A program made the position numbers and the translations under genes. Shown here in pieces: positions 1 through 7,258 of a stretch of 10,611 nucleotides of DNA. Under the pieces are notes generated by a model. It was not told the DNA's origin. It ran no database searches and was given only the letters and a program-made list of their open reading frames with translations. Source of the DNA: Bacteroidales bacterium H10 (lineage in GTDB: Bacteria; Bacteroidota; Bacteroidia; Bacteroidales; Muribaculaceae). Location of the stretch: positions 8,188 to 18,798 of the forward strand of contig DAAV01000153.1 in NCBI GenBank assembly GCA_001701295.1. Reading direction: 5' to 3'. The number at the start of each line of letters is the position of its first letter. Within the stretch, counting starts at the first letter, position 1.

Positions 1-250
1 AAAGTCCTCCCAGCAGATGACACAGACTCAGCATACGCTGGGCCTGCACCCACCGGTCGGCTATTATACCAATGAGCGACGGCATAAAAAGCGACACAAT
101 ACCCTGCATGGCATAAAACCATCCTATATGCGCGCCAAGACCGGCTCCTGCAAGAAAATTACCGAGTGAGGTAAGATATGAACCCCAGACAGCGAATTCA
201 ATAAAATTTAGAATTGAAAGACGTACTTTCAGACTACTGTTGTTTGTCAT
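1..250 (-). CDS. nupG: NupG-like nucleoside transporter, N-terminal part
   Basis: The reverse strand reads from ATG at 250 through the window edge, giving about 83 residues; the rest of the gene lies outside. The visible part has the hallmarks of the nucleoside:H+ symporter branch of the major facilitator superfamily: a first membrane segment with FAVWGSYLTSLG, then FMPSLIGIIADRWV, then a third segment with SLCHLLGG. These line up with E. coli NupG (CLWGSWLTTLG, FMPALLGIVADKW, ICHTIGA) as I remember that sequence. The IIADRW stretch is the family form of the MFS loop between segments 2 and 3. The role would be proton-driven nucleoside uptake across the inner membrane. It lies 97 bases downstream of the Crp/Fnr regulator gene on the same strand and has its own promoter. 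Family assignment is strong; substrate is inferred. Confidence 0.87.
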   Translation of the reverse strand, partial: MTNNSSLKVRLSILNFIEFAVWGSYLTSLGNFLAGAGLGAHIGWFYAMQGIVSLFMPSLIGIIADRWVQAQRMLSLCHLLGGL

Positions 251-289
251 ATATTTAAGGTTAGCGTTCTGCAGTTAAAACGGATTTTG

Positions 290-320
290 CAAATTTATAT
301 GAAATTTGCGGGATATGCAA
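290..320 (-). promoter_or_regulatory. Bacteroidetes-type promoter of the nucleoside transporter
   Basis: On the minus strand TTG (320-318) is followed by 20 bases and TAAATTTG (297-290), an exact TAnnTTTG box. The spacing fits the Bacteroidetes -33/-7 consensus. The start site would fall near 283-286, leaving a leader of about 35 bases. Confidence 0.6.
305..320. promoter_or_regulatory. Candidate regulator site, copy 1
   Basis: TTTGCGGGATATGCAA contains TTGC/GCAA half-sites (306-309 and 317-320) and overlaps the -33 element of the transporter promoter. It matches the copy at 1080-1095 at 13 of 16 positions, including ten consecutive bases, GGATATGCAA. Spaced TTG/CAA arms suit a dimeric regulator; that the neighbouring Crp/Fnr protein binds here is inference. 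Confidence 0.35.
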
Positions 321-347
321 TCACGTCGGGTATAAATTACAGCATCA

Positions 348-1040
348 TCAGTCATATCGGTGATAACTGTTCAGAAGCTGGGATCGCGAAGGGATCTCCA
401 ATACGTAATCGGAAACTACCCGTATTATGCCGCGATCCGCGAGTTTCTTAAGCTGTTCGTCATTCACAGGCATAAAAGAAGACAAGTATTCGATTAGCGG
501 AACCGTCGTGGATTCAAACTTTATCGAACTGCTGCCGGGAAAGGTCTTTGAATCGACTATATGGACCAACAGCGAAAGGATCGATTCAAAACAGGCATCC
601 CCTATCAGTGATTCACATTTCTGGGCATGCCTTGAAATATAGTTCAGACAGTTCATGAGAAATATCTGATTTGACTGCAATAGCGTGAGATATTGACTTT
701 TGGAAAATTCCATTATTCCGCAGCGCTCAACCGCCGAAACAGTCATATTGAATGTATTGTCCAATCCAAAAAGTCTTTCTACTCCAAGAAAACGGCCTGC
801 GCCGACAGTTTCATGCAATAGGACATTGCCCGCGAACAACGGATAGACGACTTCCATCGAGCCGGACAAGAGACACCTCAGTCGGGAACATTCCTCACTT
901 TCCGATACAATATTTTCACCCGGATTGTAATTTTTAAAAGAAAGATGCGTCTTCTCCACAAACAATGAAATCTGTTCATGACTTGCACCTTTAAAAAGCG
1001 GAAGACTCATCAGAGTCTCGAACATTGAGAATTTTGTCAT
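348..1040 (-). CDS. Crp/Fnr-family transcriptional regulator
   Basis: The 230-residue length is typical for the family. Residues about 10-125 fit a cyclic-nucleotide-binding-like beta-barrel: LMSLPLFKGASHEQISLFVEK, then LRCLLSGSMEVVYPLFAGN, then VGAGRFLGVERLFG. A long dimer helix follows at about 125-150. The C-terminal part (about 150-230) should be the winged helix. The segment IEYLSSFMPVNDEQLKKLADRGII matches the end of such a domain, but the recognition helix is not textbook and the usual RxxxAxxLG is weak. No FNR-type N-terminal cysteine cluster is seen, so an iron-sulfur oxygen sensor is unlikely; the ligand is unknown. It lies between the nucleoside transporter (same strand, downstream) and an MFS transporter (divergent), so control of one or both is plausible. 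Confidence 0.85.
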   Translation of the reverse strand: MTKFSMFETLMSLPLFKGASHEQISLFVEKTHLSFKNYNPGENIVSESEECSRLRCLLSGSMEVVYPLFAGNVLLHETVGAGRFLGVERLFGLDNTFNMTVSAVERCGIMEFSKSQYLTLLQSNQIFLMNCLNYISRHAQKCESLIGDACFESILSLLVHIVDSKTFPGSSSIKFESTTVPLIEYLSSFMPVNDEQLKKLADRGIIRVVSDYVLEIPSRSQLLNSYHRYD

Positions 1041-1079
1041 ATATTATCAGGCTCCCGGATAAGAAAGTCACTTGAAAAG

Positions 1080-1095
1080 TTGTCCGGATATGCAA
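1080..1095. promoter_or_regulatory. Candidate regulator site, copy 2
   Basis: TTGTCCGGATATGCAA lies 40-55 bases upstream of the Crp/Fnr start codon and just downstream of its predicted start site. It shares GGATATGCAA and the TTG/CAA arms with the copy at 305-320, in the same orientation relative to the downstream gene. A site at this position would suit autorepression. This is inference. Confidence 0.35.
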
Positions 1096-1103
1096 CTGCA
1101 TTA

Positions 1104-1135
1104 CAAAAATACGACCAAACTGTCAGATATCCAAA
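1104..1135 (-). promoter_or_regulatory. Promoter of the Crp/Fnr regulator gene
   Basis: The minus strand carries TTTG (1135-1132), 20 bases, then TATTTTTG (1111-1104). Both elements match the Bacteroidetes consensus exactly. The start site would be near 1097-1100, about 60 bases upstream of the ATG. Confidence 0.6.
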
Positions 1136-1144
1136 TTTTACTGT

Positions 1145-1152
1145 TATCTTTG
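1145..1152 (+). promoter_or_regulatory. -7 element of the MFS transporter gene
   Basis: TATCTTTG is a perfect TAnnTTTG box 61 bases upstream of the ATG at 1214. No good TTTG is found 19-20 bases further upstream (TGTC at 1121-1124 is the nearest), so the promoter may need an activator. It is back to back with the promoter of the divergent regulator gene. Confidence 0.45.
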
Positions 1153-1168
1153 CAGATATTTCCATATA

Positions 1169-1188
1169 CCGATGACAATGCGCATCGG
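1169..1188 (+). repeat. Inverted repeat in the MFS gene leader
   Basis: CCGATG (1169-1174) and CATCGG (1183-1188) are perfect arms around an 8-base loop in the predicted 5' leader, 25 bases before the start codon. It could be an mRNA hairpin or an operator; nothing in the sequence decides between these. Confidence 0.35.
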
Positions 1189-1213
1189 GGACTAACCTTA
1201 TAATCATATTGCC

Positions 1214-2452
1214 ATGAACTCAACACGGCTCCGCTTCCACTACGGTTACGTGATAGTGGCCTGTTGCTGCCTGATGATGGGCGTCAACGTAGGTATTTCT
1301 TTCAGTTGTGCGGGCATTTTCTATCGTCCGGTCAGCGAATCGTTAGGAATTCCCGTAGGTGAATTCGGGATTTACATGTCTATCATGTATATCACCTCGA
1401 CGATCTTCCTGCCCTTTACCGGACGTCTTCTCGAACGCTACAGCTCACGATGGCTTTTCGCCGCGAACGCCGCCGCAATGGGACTCATTTACATATCAAT
1501 GGGATTATATGACAGCGTCTGGGAATTCTATATAGCCGGAGGATTACTCGGGATCACTCTTGCCTTCCTCCTCTATCTTAGTTTCCCAACCTTGGTCAAC
1601 AGATGGTTCAGATCGCGCATCGGTTTTATGATAGGCATCTGCAGCGCCGCTTCAGGAATCGGAGGAATGCTGCTCAATCCGCTTGCAGGATGGATGATCA
1701 CGGAATGGGGATGGCGATGGGCTTACGCCACATTCGGAGGTCTCATACTATTGATCATAGTCCCTCTTCTCGCGTTGCTGCTGAGAGACCACCCGTCCGA
1801 CATCGGACTGGAGCCATACCGTTCGAGAAAAGATGTACCGAATGATGACAGTAAGGTTCTCAAAGAAGGCATGACCTACAGGGAGGCTTCGCGCAGTCCG
1901 ATGTTCTATGGCATCATCCTCTTTGCATTCATAATGATGGGAACATCGACACTGAACCTTTTCATACCGGGGTATGTGTCTGACAACGGTTTTTCACTCG
2001 AACAGGCATCTCTCGCCGCATCTGCGGTGATGGCCGGGGTCACCGTCGGCAAACTTGCACTGGGATGGATAAACGACAGAAACTGTCTTACGGGGGTTGC
2101 GGTAACGACAATAGCAGGCATTGGCGGCCTGCTCGTATTGCTTGTAGGAGCGGAGTCGATCGCTTTGATTCTGTCAGGAGGATTTCTGTTCGGGTGGGCT
2201 TACGCAGGAGTGACTGTCCAGACAGCAATGCTGACGCGCAACGTATTCGGATCAGCCGACTACGGCAGGATATATTCTGTTGTCTCGATAGCACTGTCGG
2301 CAGGAGGTGCGGTCGCATCCGGCGGCTGGGGTCTGCTCGCCGATTCAACTTCCGACCGCTTTATTTTCATCTGCGGAACAATCTGCCTCGTAATCTGCCT
2401 CCTGACCGGCATGCTGGTCCTCCGCACACAAAAGTCATACTTCCACTCGTGA
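1214..2452 (+). CDS. MFS transporter, oxalate/formate antiporter (OFA)-like
   Basis: The 412 residues contain about 12 hydrophobic segments, the normal size for a major facilitator. The N-terminus RLRFHYGYVIVACCCLMMG is typical of the OFA/monocarboxylate-type branch (OxlT, YhjX). The loop between segments 2 and 3 reads GRLLERYSSRW (about 70-80), the MFS motif A. Its counterpart in the second half is GKLALGWINDR (about 279-289), so both six-helix halves are intact. The central cytoplasmic loop (about 190-230) includes RDHPSDIGLEPY, also usual for this branch. It probably exchanges or imports small carboxylates across the inner membrane; the substrate cannot be read from the sequence. It is divergent from the Crp/Fnr regulator with a 173-base shared regulatory region, and convergent with the secreted protein gene. 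The start lacks a Shine-Dalgarno sequence, as expected in Bacteroidetes. Confidence 0.87.
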   Translation: MNSTRLRFHYGYVIVACCCLMMGVNVGISFSCAGIFYRPVSESLGIPVGEFGIYMSIMYITSTIFLPFTGRLLERYSSRWLFAANAAAMGLIYISMGLYDSVWEFYIAGGLLGITLAFLLYLSFPTLVNRWFRSRIGFMIGICSAASGIGGMLLNPLAGWMITEWGWRWAYATFGGLILLIIVPLLALLLRDHPSDIGLEPYRSRKDVPNDDSKVLKEGMTYREASRSPMFYGIILFAFIMMGTSTLNLFIPGYVSDNGFSLEQASLAASAVMAGVTVGKLALGWINDRNCLTGVAVTTIAGIGGLLVLLVGAESIALILSGGFLFGWAYAGVTVQTAMLTRNVFGSADYGRIYSVVSIALSAGGAVASGGWGLLADSTSDRFIFICGTICLVICLLTGMLVLRTQKSYFHS

Positions 2453-2532
2453 CATCAAATAAATACACTGATCAGTTTTATAATTAAGCGAATCGTTTAT
2501 ACTAAGGATATATTACCGGCAGACCAAAAAAA

Positions 2533-2565
2533 AAGAATCCCGACGCTGCAATCGCCAGGATTCTT
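2533..2565 (-). terminator. Intrinsic terminator of the secreted protein gene
   Basis: AAGAATCC (2533-2540) pairs perfectly with GGATTCTT (2558-2565) around a 17-base loop. On the minus strand the stem runs straight into an uninterrupted T tract, a classic terminator 39 bases after the stop codon of the minus-strand gene. On the plus strand the stem is followed by TCATTTACATTTT, so it may also stop the convergent MFS transcript. Confidence 0.75.
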
Positions 2566-2603
2566 CATTTACATTTTAACCAGACAAGCCCAGTCTACAA
2601 TAT

Positions 2604-4805
2604 TTATTGGACCACTTTACGTATTATTGTGCCGCTTTTGTCAAAGACTTTGACAATAATTATCTCTGTATTTGTATCTATTTTCAATTCGGTGCCCACT
2701 CCGCTCTGAAGTTTGCGGCCATCAAGACCATAAATTTCTATAGTCGGATTCTCTGCCCCTACAACTATGACACAACCGTCCTTCGTATCTACCTGAAAGT
2801 CTGCAGATTCTTCCAAAGCCTGCACGGCTCCTACCAACTTTTCGATATAGAAAGCAGGTTCAATAGTTTGTTCCTGAGTATTTCCCGCCTCATCTTCGAG
2901 TCTGATACGAAGTTTAAACCATCCGTTTCCTGAGGTGGCGGTTACTCCTGAAAGTGAAGCACGATAAAAATTGCCATATCCCGGAAGGAAAAATAATTCG
3001 GGTACTTCCTTCACCTCAAGAGATGACCAGACGTCCGACCCATCAGGAGAATATTGTAACGACACTTTCAAAGACTCATTTGCTTCAAACCATTTGATAG
3101 TCTTCTCATTCTGCTTCGGAACCATATCAGCTGCCGAGAATTCTACCGTACCGTCATTGGACTCGAAACGATCTGTTATTTTATCTTCCTTATTTCTGAA
3201 ATTGAGCATGGTCAAAGTCGGTGGCACCGCATCCGTTCTGCCGGTATTAAATTCCATTACAGTATGAAGACTCCCCGGAATATTGTCATCGATCAATATA
3301 TTATTGTCATCTATTCTTATTCTGCATTCTGCATCTTTAGGGACATTCTGCATCCATGAATAGCTGAAACTATCAAGATCAGACACTGTTCCTCTCTTCA
3401 CAGCCATACCATTGACATCAAAAACACCGGTCGCCACCTCGCTATCGCAAAATCTTACCTCGCCATAACGTCCTATGAAAGTATTGGAAAAATAATTTGT
3501 CAAGAAATCATCAGACCAAATCATCTCGGTATACAGTATCGGGACATTATTGCCAAAAACCGGATTTATCGCTTCCTCGATATCCCATGAAAAACGGGGA
3601 TGAAAATTATATTTCTGGCCGATAAAGAAATCCGTTCCACCGACTTCCTGACTTCCGACGGTAGTAACACCCATCTCATTATGGTGATATACATTGAAAT
3701 GAACTTTTCCATCGACTTCAGATATCGGGGGCATGCTTAAGCCATAAAAGTCCCTGCTTGCTCCCGATTGACCATTGTCTAAAACAGGAATTCCTCCTAT
3801 CGTATAAAGCTGGAACTGGTCAACGCCACATTTAGTCGGTTCAGGTGCAGATAGATAATAATATTCCGGATTGAGAACATAACTTGTTCTGCGTCGTCCG
3901 ACCCCATCCATATCCTGCGCGTTATAAGATGCGAAAAAGCCGTATTGACACCAGACGCCCGGCTCAAGTTTATTTTTTGCATCGGGAAACTCGGCAAAAT
4001 TCATATCGATCTTTTTCCAATCTTCCGCCTTATTGCTGATCTCGCAAGATTTATTGACAGTTTCAGGCACGGTGAGCGACAAAATATGGACAGTACCATT
4101 TTTATCTGTAATATCCATTATTGCCGCCGCCTGATAGTCGTCGCTAAGGTCATTTATATAAAAATCGGAATTTAAATCCACATCGCCGTCTCCGGGCCAA
4201 TATTGCCGGGAATATTGAGCCACAAATGACATGGCAGCTACAAGCATCACTCCTTTCCGATAAATACCGGTGTGACATTCCACAGAGCGTACGTTGCCTT
4301 CTTCAAGCACCTCACCGGTTTCGCCATTGACTTTATCGACCTTCATTTCCTGCCCGTCAGGCCCTATTGCCTTAAAAGAAATAAGATTATCAGCTGTCGA
4401 CGAATCAATTGTCACCAATGTTTCACCCTCAACTTTAACCGGATCAGTTACAACTATTTTTACAGCCATGGTCATCATATCCTGAAACAGGGTGACAAAA
4501 TAGTAATCGCTTAAGGGAGCTTCGAACTTATATTTATCCAAGCTGTATCTGACAGTGGGATCACTATAATCGTACATATAAATTTTCCTGACTTGTTCGA
4601 ACTCGCTCGATGTCTTGAAGTCAATCGTTACCTTTGCAGTCTGGCGTCCGGCTTTTATAACAGGCATGGGAGCGGAATTAAGCTCCAGGGCGGGTTCAAC
4701 CATACGCATAGCCAGTTCCGCACGCGGTGTTGTCGCTCTCGAGCTACTGAAAGCAGCCATAATGGCCATCACTCCCAGCATACTTCTAAGTAAGTTTCTT
4801 TTCAT
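2604..4805 (-). CDS. Large secreted protein with T9SS-like C-terminal tail
   Basis: I chose the ATG at 4805 over an in-frame ATG at 4844 because it places a clean signal peptide (MKRNLLRSMLGVMAIMAAFS) at the N-terminus. This gives 733 residues. The body (about 40-520) looks like beta-rich extracellular sequence and I do not recognise a catalytic domain in it. Residues about 525-660 resemble the module that follows subtilisin-type domains in Bacteroidales proteins (VPPTL, then SPDGSDVWSSLEV, then LRIRLEDEAGNTQEQTI, then PAFYIEK), but no S8 motif such as GTSMA or HGTHV is present. The last 70 or so residues (IEIYGLDGRKLQSG to IIIVKVFDKSG to RKVVQ) fit a degenerate T9SS sorting tail. Export and surface display are therefore likely; the function is unknown. 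It is divergent from the TPR-HTH regulator, its probable controller. Confidence 0.75.
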   Translation of the reverse strand: MKRNLLRSMLGVMAIMAAFSSSRATTPRAELAMRMVEPALELNSAPMPVIKAGRQTAKVTIDFKTSSEFEQVRKIYMYDYSDPTVRYSLDKYKFEAPLSDYYFVTLFQDMMTMAVKIVVTDPVKVEGETLVTIDSSTADNLISFKAIGPDGQEMKVDKVNGETGEVLEEGNVRSVECHTGIYRKGVMLVAAMSFVAQYSRQYWPGDGDVDLNSDFYINDLSDDYQAAAIMDITDKNGTVHILSLTVPETVNKSCEISNKAEDWKKIDMNFAEFPDAKNKLEPGVWCQYGFFASYNAQDMDGVGRRRTSYVLNPEYYYLSAPEPTKCGVDQFQLYTIGGIPVLDNGQSGASRDFYGLSMPPISEVDGKVHFNVYHHNEMGVTTVGSQEVGGTDFFIGQKYNFHPRFSWDIEEAINPVFGNNVPILYTEMIWSDDFLTNYFSNTFIGRYGEVRFCDSEVATGVFDVNGMAVKRGTVSDLDSFSYSWMQNVPKDAECRIRIDDNNILIDDNIPGSLHTVMEFNTGRTDAVPPTLTMLNFRNKEDKITDRFESNDGTVEFSAADMVPKQNEKTIKWFEANESLKVSLQYSPDGSDVWSSLEVKEVPELFFLPGYGNFYRASLSGVTATSGNGWFKLRIRLEDEAGNTQEQTIEPAFYIEKLVGAVQALEESADFQVDTKDGCVIVVGAENPTIEIYGLDGRKLQSGVGTELKIDTNTEIIIVKVFDKSGTIIRKVVQ

Positions 4806-4862
4806 ACTTAAACTTGTGTTATTTTGGTGGAATTGCGACACCATTTGTTTATTTTTTCTTCT

Positions 4863-4905
4863 CTTGACGGCAATTCAATATCATATAATCATGTTATCCG
4901 TCAAG
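4863..4905 (-). repeat. Stem at the 5' end of the secreted-protein mRNA
   Basis: CTTGACGG (4863-4870) and CCGTCAAG (4898-4905) are perfect 8-base arms with a 27-base AT-rich loop. The outer arm starts where the promoter at 4913-4944 would place the transcript's first base. The RNA would thus begin with a closed stem, followed by an A-rich single-stranded stretch before the start codon. A stabilising 5' stem or an operator are both possible. Confidence 0.45.
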
Positions 4906-4912
4906 ACTGTCG

Positions 4913-4944
4913 CAAATTTACAGTCGTGATGTATGTATGGCAAA
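4913..4944 (-). promoter_or_regulatory. Promoter of the secreted protein gene
   Basis: The minus strand has TTTG (4944-4941), 20 bases, then TAAATTTG (4920-4913). Both boxes match the Bacteroidetes consensus exactly at the usual spacing. The start site near 4905 gives a leader of about 100 bases to the ATG at 4805. Confidence 0.7.
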
Positions 4945-5012
4945 TTTTTTACTCTACAATACAACAGCAGATACGGATGAAGTACACGTCATTACCACTT
5001 CAAACAATTTAA

Positions 5013-5058
5013 TCAACTATTATATAATAATTTATAATAAAGGAGCATTTATAGTTGA
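5013..5058. promoter_or_regulatory. Inverted repeat between divergent promoters, candidate operator
   Basis: TCAACTAT (5013-5020) and ATAGTTGA (5051-5058) are perfect 8-base arms with 30 bases of very AT-rich sequence between. The left arm is preceded by CACTTCAA (4996-5003) and the right arm continues into AGTGAT, so the extended half-site ATAGTTGAAGTG partly recurs. It lies between the two divergent promoters (4913-4944 and 5095-5126). The remainder of the 4806-5151 gap holds those promoters, the leader stem and otherwise only AT-rich sequence. Confidence 0.4.
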
Positions 5059-5094
5059 AGTGATCGGTTTTACTTTAAATTTTCTCTTTGGGGA

Positions 5095-5126
5095 TTTGGT
5101 TTCTCAAAAATCTTTCATTAAATTTG
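5095..5126 (+). promoter_or_regulatory. Promoter of the TPR-HTH regulator gene
   Basis: TTTG (5095-5098), 20 bases, TAAATTTG (5119-5126): an exact match to the Bacteroidetes consensus and spacing. The start site near 5131-5134 leaves a leader of only about 20 bases. Confidence 0.7.
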
Positions 5127-5151
5127 CATTGTTGTTACACTACCTTGTTCA

Positions 5152-6813
5152 ATGAAACACACATTTAAATTTATCATATTAATCATAGGATGCATTTTTT
5201 CGGCAAATGCCGAAAACGTAAAAGATGCATATTACAAATCAAAAGCAGATGACCAATCACTTGCTCCGAGACTTCGCATAGCTTATCTTGACTCGATACT
5301 TTCCCACAATCCTAATGATACACGGGCACGAATGATCAAATCCGATCTCTGCTATATAACCGGACTATATGATCAAGCCGCAGTGGAATACAAAAAATTA
5401 ATCAATACTTCCGACCATGTCATGACACTGCATAATCGTCTTCGTGCCATGAAAATGGCGTCACAGTCATTCGCATTGGCCGGACATAGACTCGATGCGG
5501 CTAAAATATCCGTTCAACTTCTCACCTCTCCCAAACCAGATTCCCTTAGGTTATATGACTTTGACGCTTATAACGTCATGATTCCCATGGCACTTGAAAT
5601 TTCAGATACCACTCTTGCAGCCTCATATCTGGATTCTCAAGAGAAATCTCTTAAAGCTCTTGAAGCAACCGGTCTTTTCAAAAAGTATGATTTGAATCGT
5701 TTCCGATATGTCATGTCCTCATATCGTGTCAACCTGTTAAATATGATGGGCCATGAATCCGAAGCATTATCTTTGGCAAAAAGTTTAAAGTCTTATGCTG
5801 TCAGCCATTCCGATTCGATAGAAGCGGATCTCCTTGTAGGTCAGATTTACTCTGATTTAGGCGAAGAAACAATAGCTCTTAATTATTTTGACCGCTATAA
5901 AAACCAGGATCATATATTATACAACAGACGGATGCAGAATAATATTCATGCCCGTCTCCTTATAAAAAAAGGTGATTTGGAGAAAGCTCTTGCTTTGCTT
6001 GACACAGTGGTCGAACCAGAAGCTCATGACGAGATTTATGCAGAATGTCTCAAATTAAAATCAGATATTTTATCTTCATTAGGGAGAGACTCTGAAGCAT
6101 TTTCATTACTTCAAGAATACATTTCCCTACAGGATTCACTAAAAAAATCCCACCCTAATCAAGCCATGGCACTCCGATTTTTCGAGGTCGCACGCGCTGA
6201 CAAGCGTACAGCGGACATGACACGACAACGAAACATCTGGATAGCCATTACGGTTGGTCTTATGGTCTTAATTGCAGTAAGTTTCATTATTCTGATTTTA
6301 ATGCGTAGAAAAAACAAAATCCTGCGAAAAGAGAACGAAGATCTACACGCATGTTTTGAAAGGAAAGAAAGAGAATACAGCTCAGCTATCGATGAGAGCT
6401 CTTTTAAGGACCGACAACTTGTCTCATCTGCCCTTGAACTTACCAGACTGGTAGAATCTATCGATTCAATAGGACAACTGGCATCTAAAGCTAACCCTGA
6501 CGCTTTGGCTAAAATTTCGCGTGAAGTAAAAAATATCAATTCGTCAAAAAATGTCTGGGAGATTTTCCGATTGCTATTCGAACGTCTCCATCCATGCTTT
6601 TTCGATCGTCTTCTCGAAGCGCATCCGGGTCTTTCTACCGGAGAACTACGCATAGCCGCCTATATAGTCATGAAAATGACCAATAAGGAAATTGCCGCAG
6701 TTATCAACCGGCAACCTCGCACTGTGGAAACAATCAAGTATCGGCTCCGCAAACATCTTGATCTACCGGCCGATATAACCACAGAAAGCTATTTAGCCCG
6801 ATTTCTCAGATAA
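5152..6813 (+). CDS. Membrane-anchored TPR regulator with LuxR-like HTH
   Basis: The 553 residues read as a one-component transmembrane regulator. Residues 1-20 (KFIILIIGCIFSANA) form a signal peptide; IIGC at 11-14 also resembles a lipobox, so a lipoprotein N-terminus is possible. Residues about 25-340 are helical repeats of TPR type (for example AEYKKL-like, LLVGQIYSDLGEETIALNYF, LEKALALLDTV). One membrane helix at about 361-384 ends in MRRKNK. A basic coiled coil follows (about 385-410). The C-terminal LuxR/GerE-type HTH lies at about 494-536: LSTGELRIAAYIVMKMTNKE, then IAAVINRQPRTVETIKYRLR. The repeats would face the periplasm and the HTH the cytoplasm, so an envelope signal could reach DNA without a separate kinase. 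It is divergent from the secreted protein gene, its most likely target. Ligand or partner unknown. Confidence 0.85.
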   Translation: MKHTFKFIILIIGCIFSANAENVKDAYYKSKADDQSLAPRLRIAYLDSILSHNPNDTRARMIKSDLCYITGLYDQAAVEYKKLINTSDHVMTLHNRLRAMKMASQSFALAGHRLDAAKISVQLLTSPKPDSLRLYDFDAYNVMIPMALEISDTTLAASYLDSQEKSLKALEATGLFKKYDLNRFRYVMSSYRVNLLNMMGHESEALSLAKSLKSYAVSHSDSIEADLLVGQIYSDLGEETIALNYFDRYKNQDHILYNRRMQNNIHARLLIKKGDLEKALALLDTVVEPEAHDEIYAECLKLKSDILSSLGRDSEAFSLLQEYISLQDSLKKSHPNQAMALRFFEVARADKRTADMTRQRNIWIAITVGLMVLIAVSFIILILMRRKNKILRKENEDLHACFERKEREYSSAIDESSFKDRQLVSSALELTRLVESIDSIGQLASKANPDALAKISREVKNINSSKNVWEIFRLLFERLHPCFFDRLLEAHPGLSTGELRIAAYIVMKMTNKEIAAVINRQPRTVETIKYRLRKHLDLPADITTESYLARFLR

Positions 6814-6814
6814 A

Positions 6815-6854
6815 ATGAGTTCTGAATAAGTATCTAAGCTTATTCAGAACTCAT
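6815..6854. terminator. Strong bidirectional hairpin after the regulator gene
   Basis: ATGAGTTCTGAATAAG (6815-6830) pairs perfectly over 16 bases with 6839-6854 around an 8-base loop, two bases after the regulator's stop codon. There is no strong T tract on the plus side (ATTATTTCTTCT further on), and the minus side meets the TAAAA of the stop region. It probably protects or ends transcripts from both directions, including that of the decayed gene at 6883. Confidence 0.65.
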
Positions 6855-6882
6855 CAGCCATCCATTATTTCTTCTCGAAATT

Positions 6883-6999
6883 TTACCTCACTGCTAACTT
6901 CAGGCTATAGTTATCAATTCTTACAATATAAGTTCCCCTATTAACAGGAATGCGGACAGTCGCATCCGAAATGGATGTTATACAGGTTATATTATAGAA
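6883..6999 (-). pseudogene. Remnant of a secreted protein: T9SS C-terminal tail only
   Basis: On the minus strand a 38-codon open stretch ends at TAA (6885-6883) and reads ...ISDATVRIPVN, RGTYIVRIDNY, SLKLAVR. This is the usual end of a T9SS sorting tail: a short beta strand, then a G-x-YIVR strand, then a basic last strand. Going upstream the similarity fades after about ISDA (near 6975), the sequence turns AT-rich, and an in-frame stop occurs at 7002-7000. No start or body is present. The simplest reading is that the rest was removed or displaced when the element to the right inserted. The tail differs from that of the intact gene at 2604-4805 and is closer to canonical, so it is not a copy of it. 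Confidence 0.6.
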
Positions 7000-7122
7000 T
7001 TATTCATTATTAAAATAAATCAGATAATTAAAGAAGTATATATGTGATAAATTAGTTTGATCACGATCTAATAAACAGGTTGAATCGAAATCATATTTAT
7101 ACAAATAGCTCACAATAAATCA
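7000..7122. other. AT-rich gap at the probable element boundary
   Basis: No gene is visible. The stretch is very AT-rich. ACAGGTT occurs at 6982-6988 and 7075-7081 in the same orientation, and ATTAG (7051-7055) with CTAAT (7068-7072) forms an imperfect palindrome around TTTGATCACGAT. These could be protein-binding sites at an element end, but no defined attachment site can be called. Confidence 0.3.
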
Positions 7123-7218
7123 ATGATAAATACGAAAGCAGCAGAGATATTACAAATCAAACCAAATTTTGTAGTACAGATAGGACTAAAACTGTTATTA
7201 GACGGCGTATGTAAATAG
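7123..7218 (+). CDS. Possible 31-residue ORF, excisionase-like fragment
   Basis: ATG at 7123 opens a 31-residue frame beginning MINTKAAEILQIKPNFVVQI. The xxAAEILxIKPxxVxxI pattern resembles the first helices of MerR/excisionase-type HTH domains, but the wing and recognition part are missing, so it is either a truncated remnant or chance. It has no recognisable promoter and sits just left of the leftward operon's terminator. Confidence 0.22.
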   Translation: MINTKAAEILQIKPNFVVQIGLKLLLDGVCK

Positions 7219-7234
7219 CTGATATACAAAGAAA

Positions 7235-7258
7235 GAGGACTATCTTACGATAGTCCTC
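7235..7258 (-). terminator. Terminator of the leftward repressor operon
   Basis: GAGGACTATC (7235-7244) and GATAGTCCTC (7249-7258) form a perfect 10-bp stem with a 4-base loop. Read on the minus strand it is followed by TTTCTTTG, so it suits the operon that ends at 7358. AGTCC in the stem could alternatively pair with GGACT at 7272-7276. Confidence 0.6.

Noticed and set aside
427..937. Plus-strand open frames of 61-71 codons opposite the Crp/Fnr gene
   Set aside because: They are antisense shadows of a well-supported regulator gene and show no domain or promoter.
2065..2487. A 140-codon alternative frame inside the MFS transporter gene
   Set aside because: The product is Arg-rich and frame-shifted from an intact 12-helix transporter with both MFS motifs.
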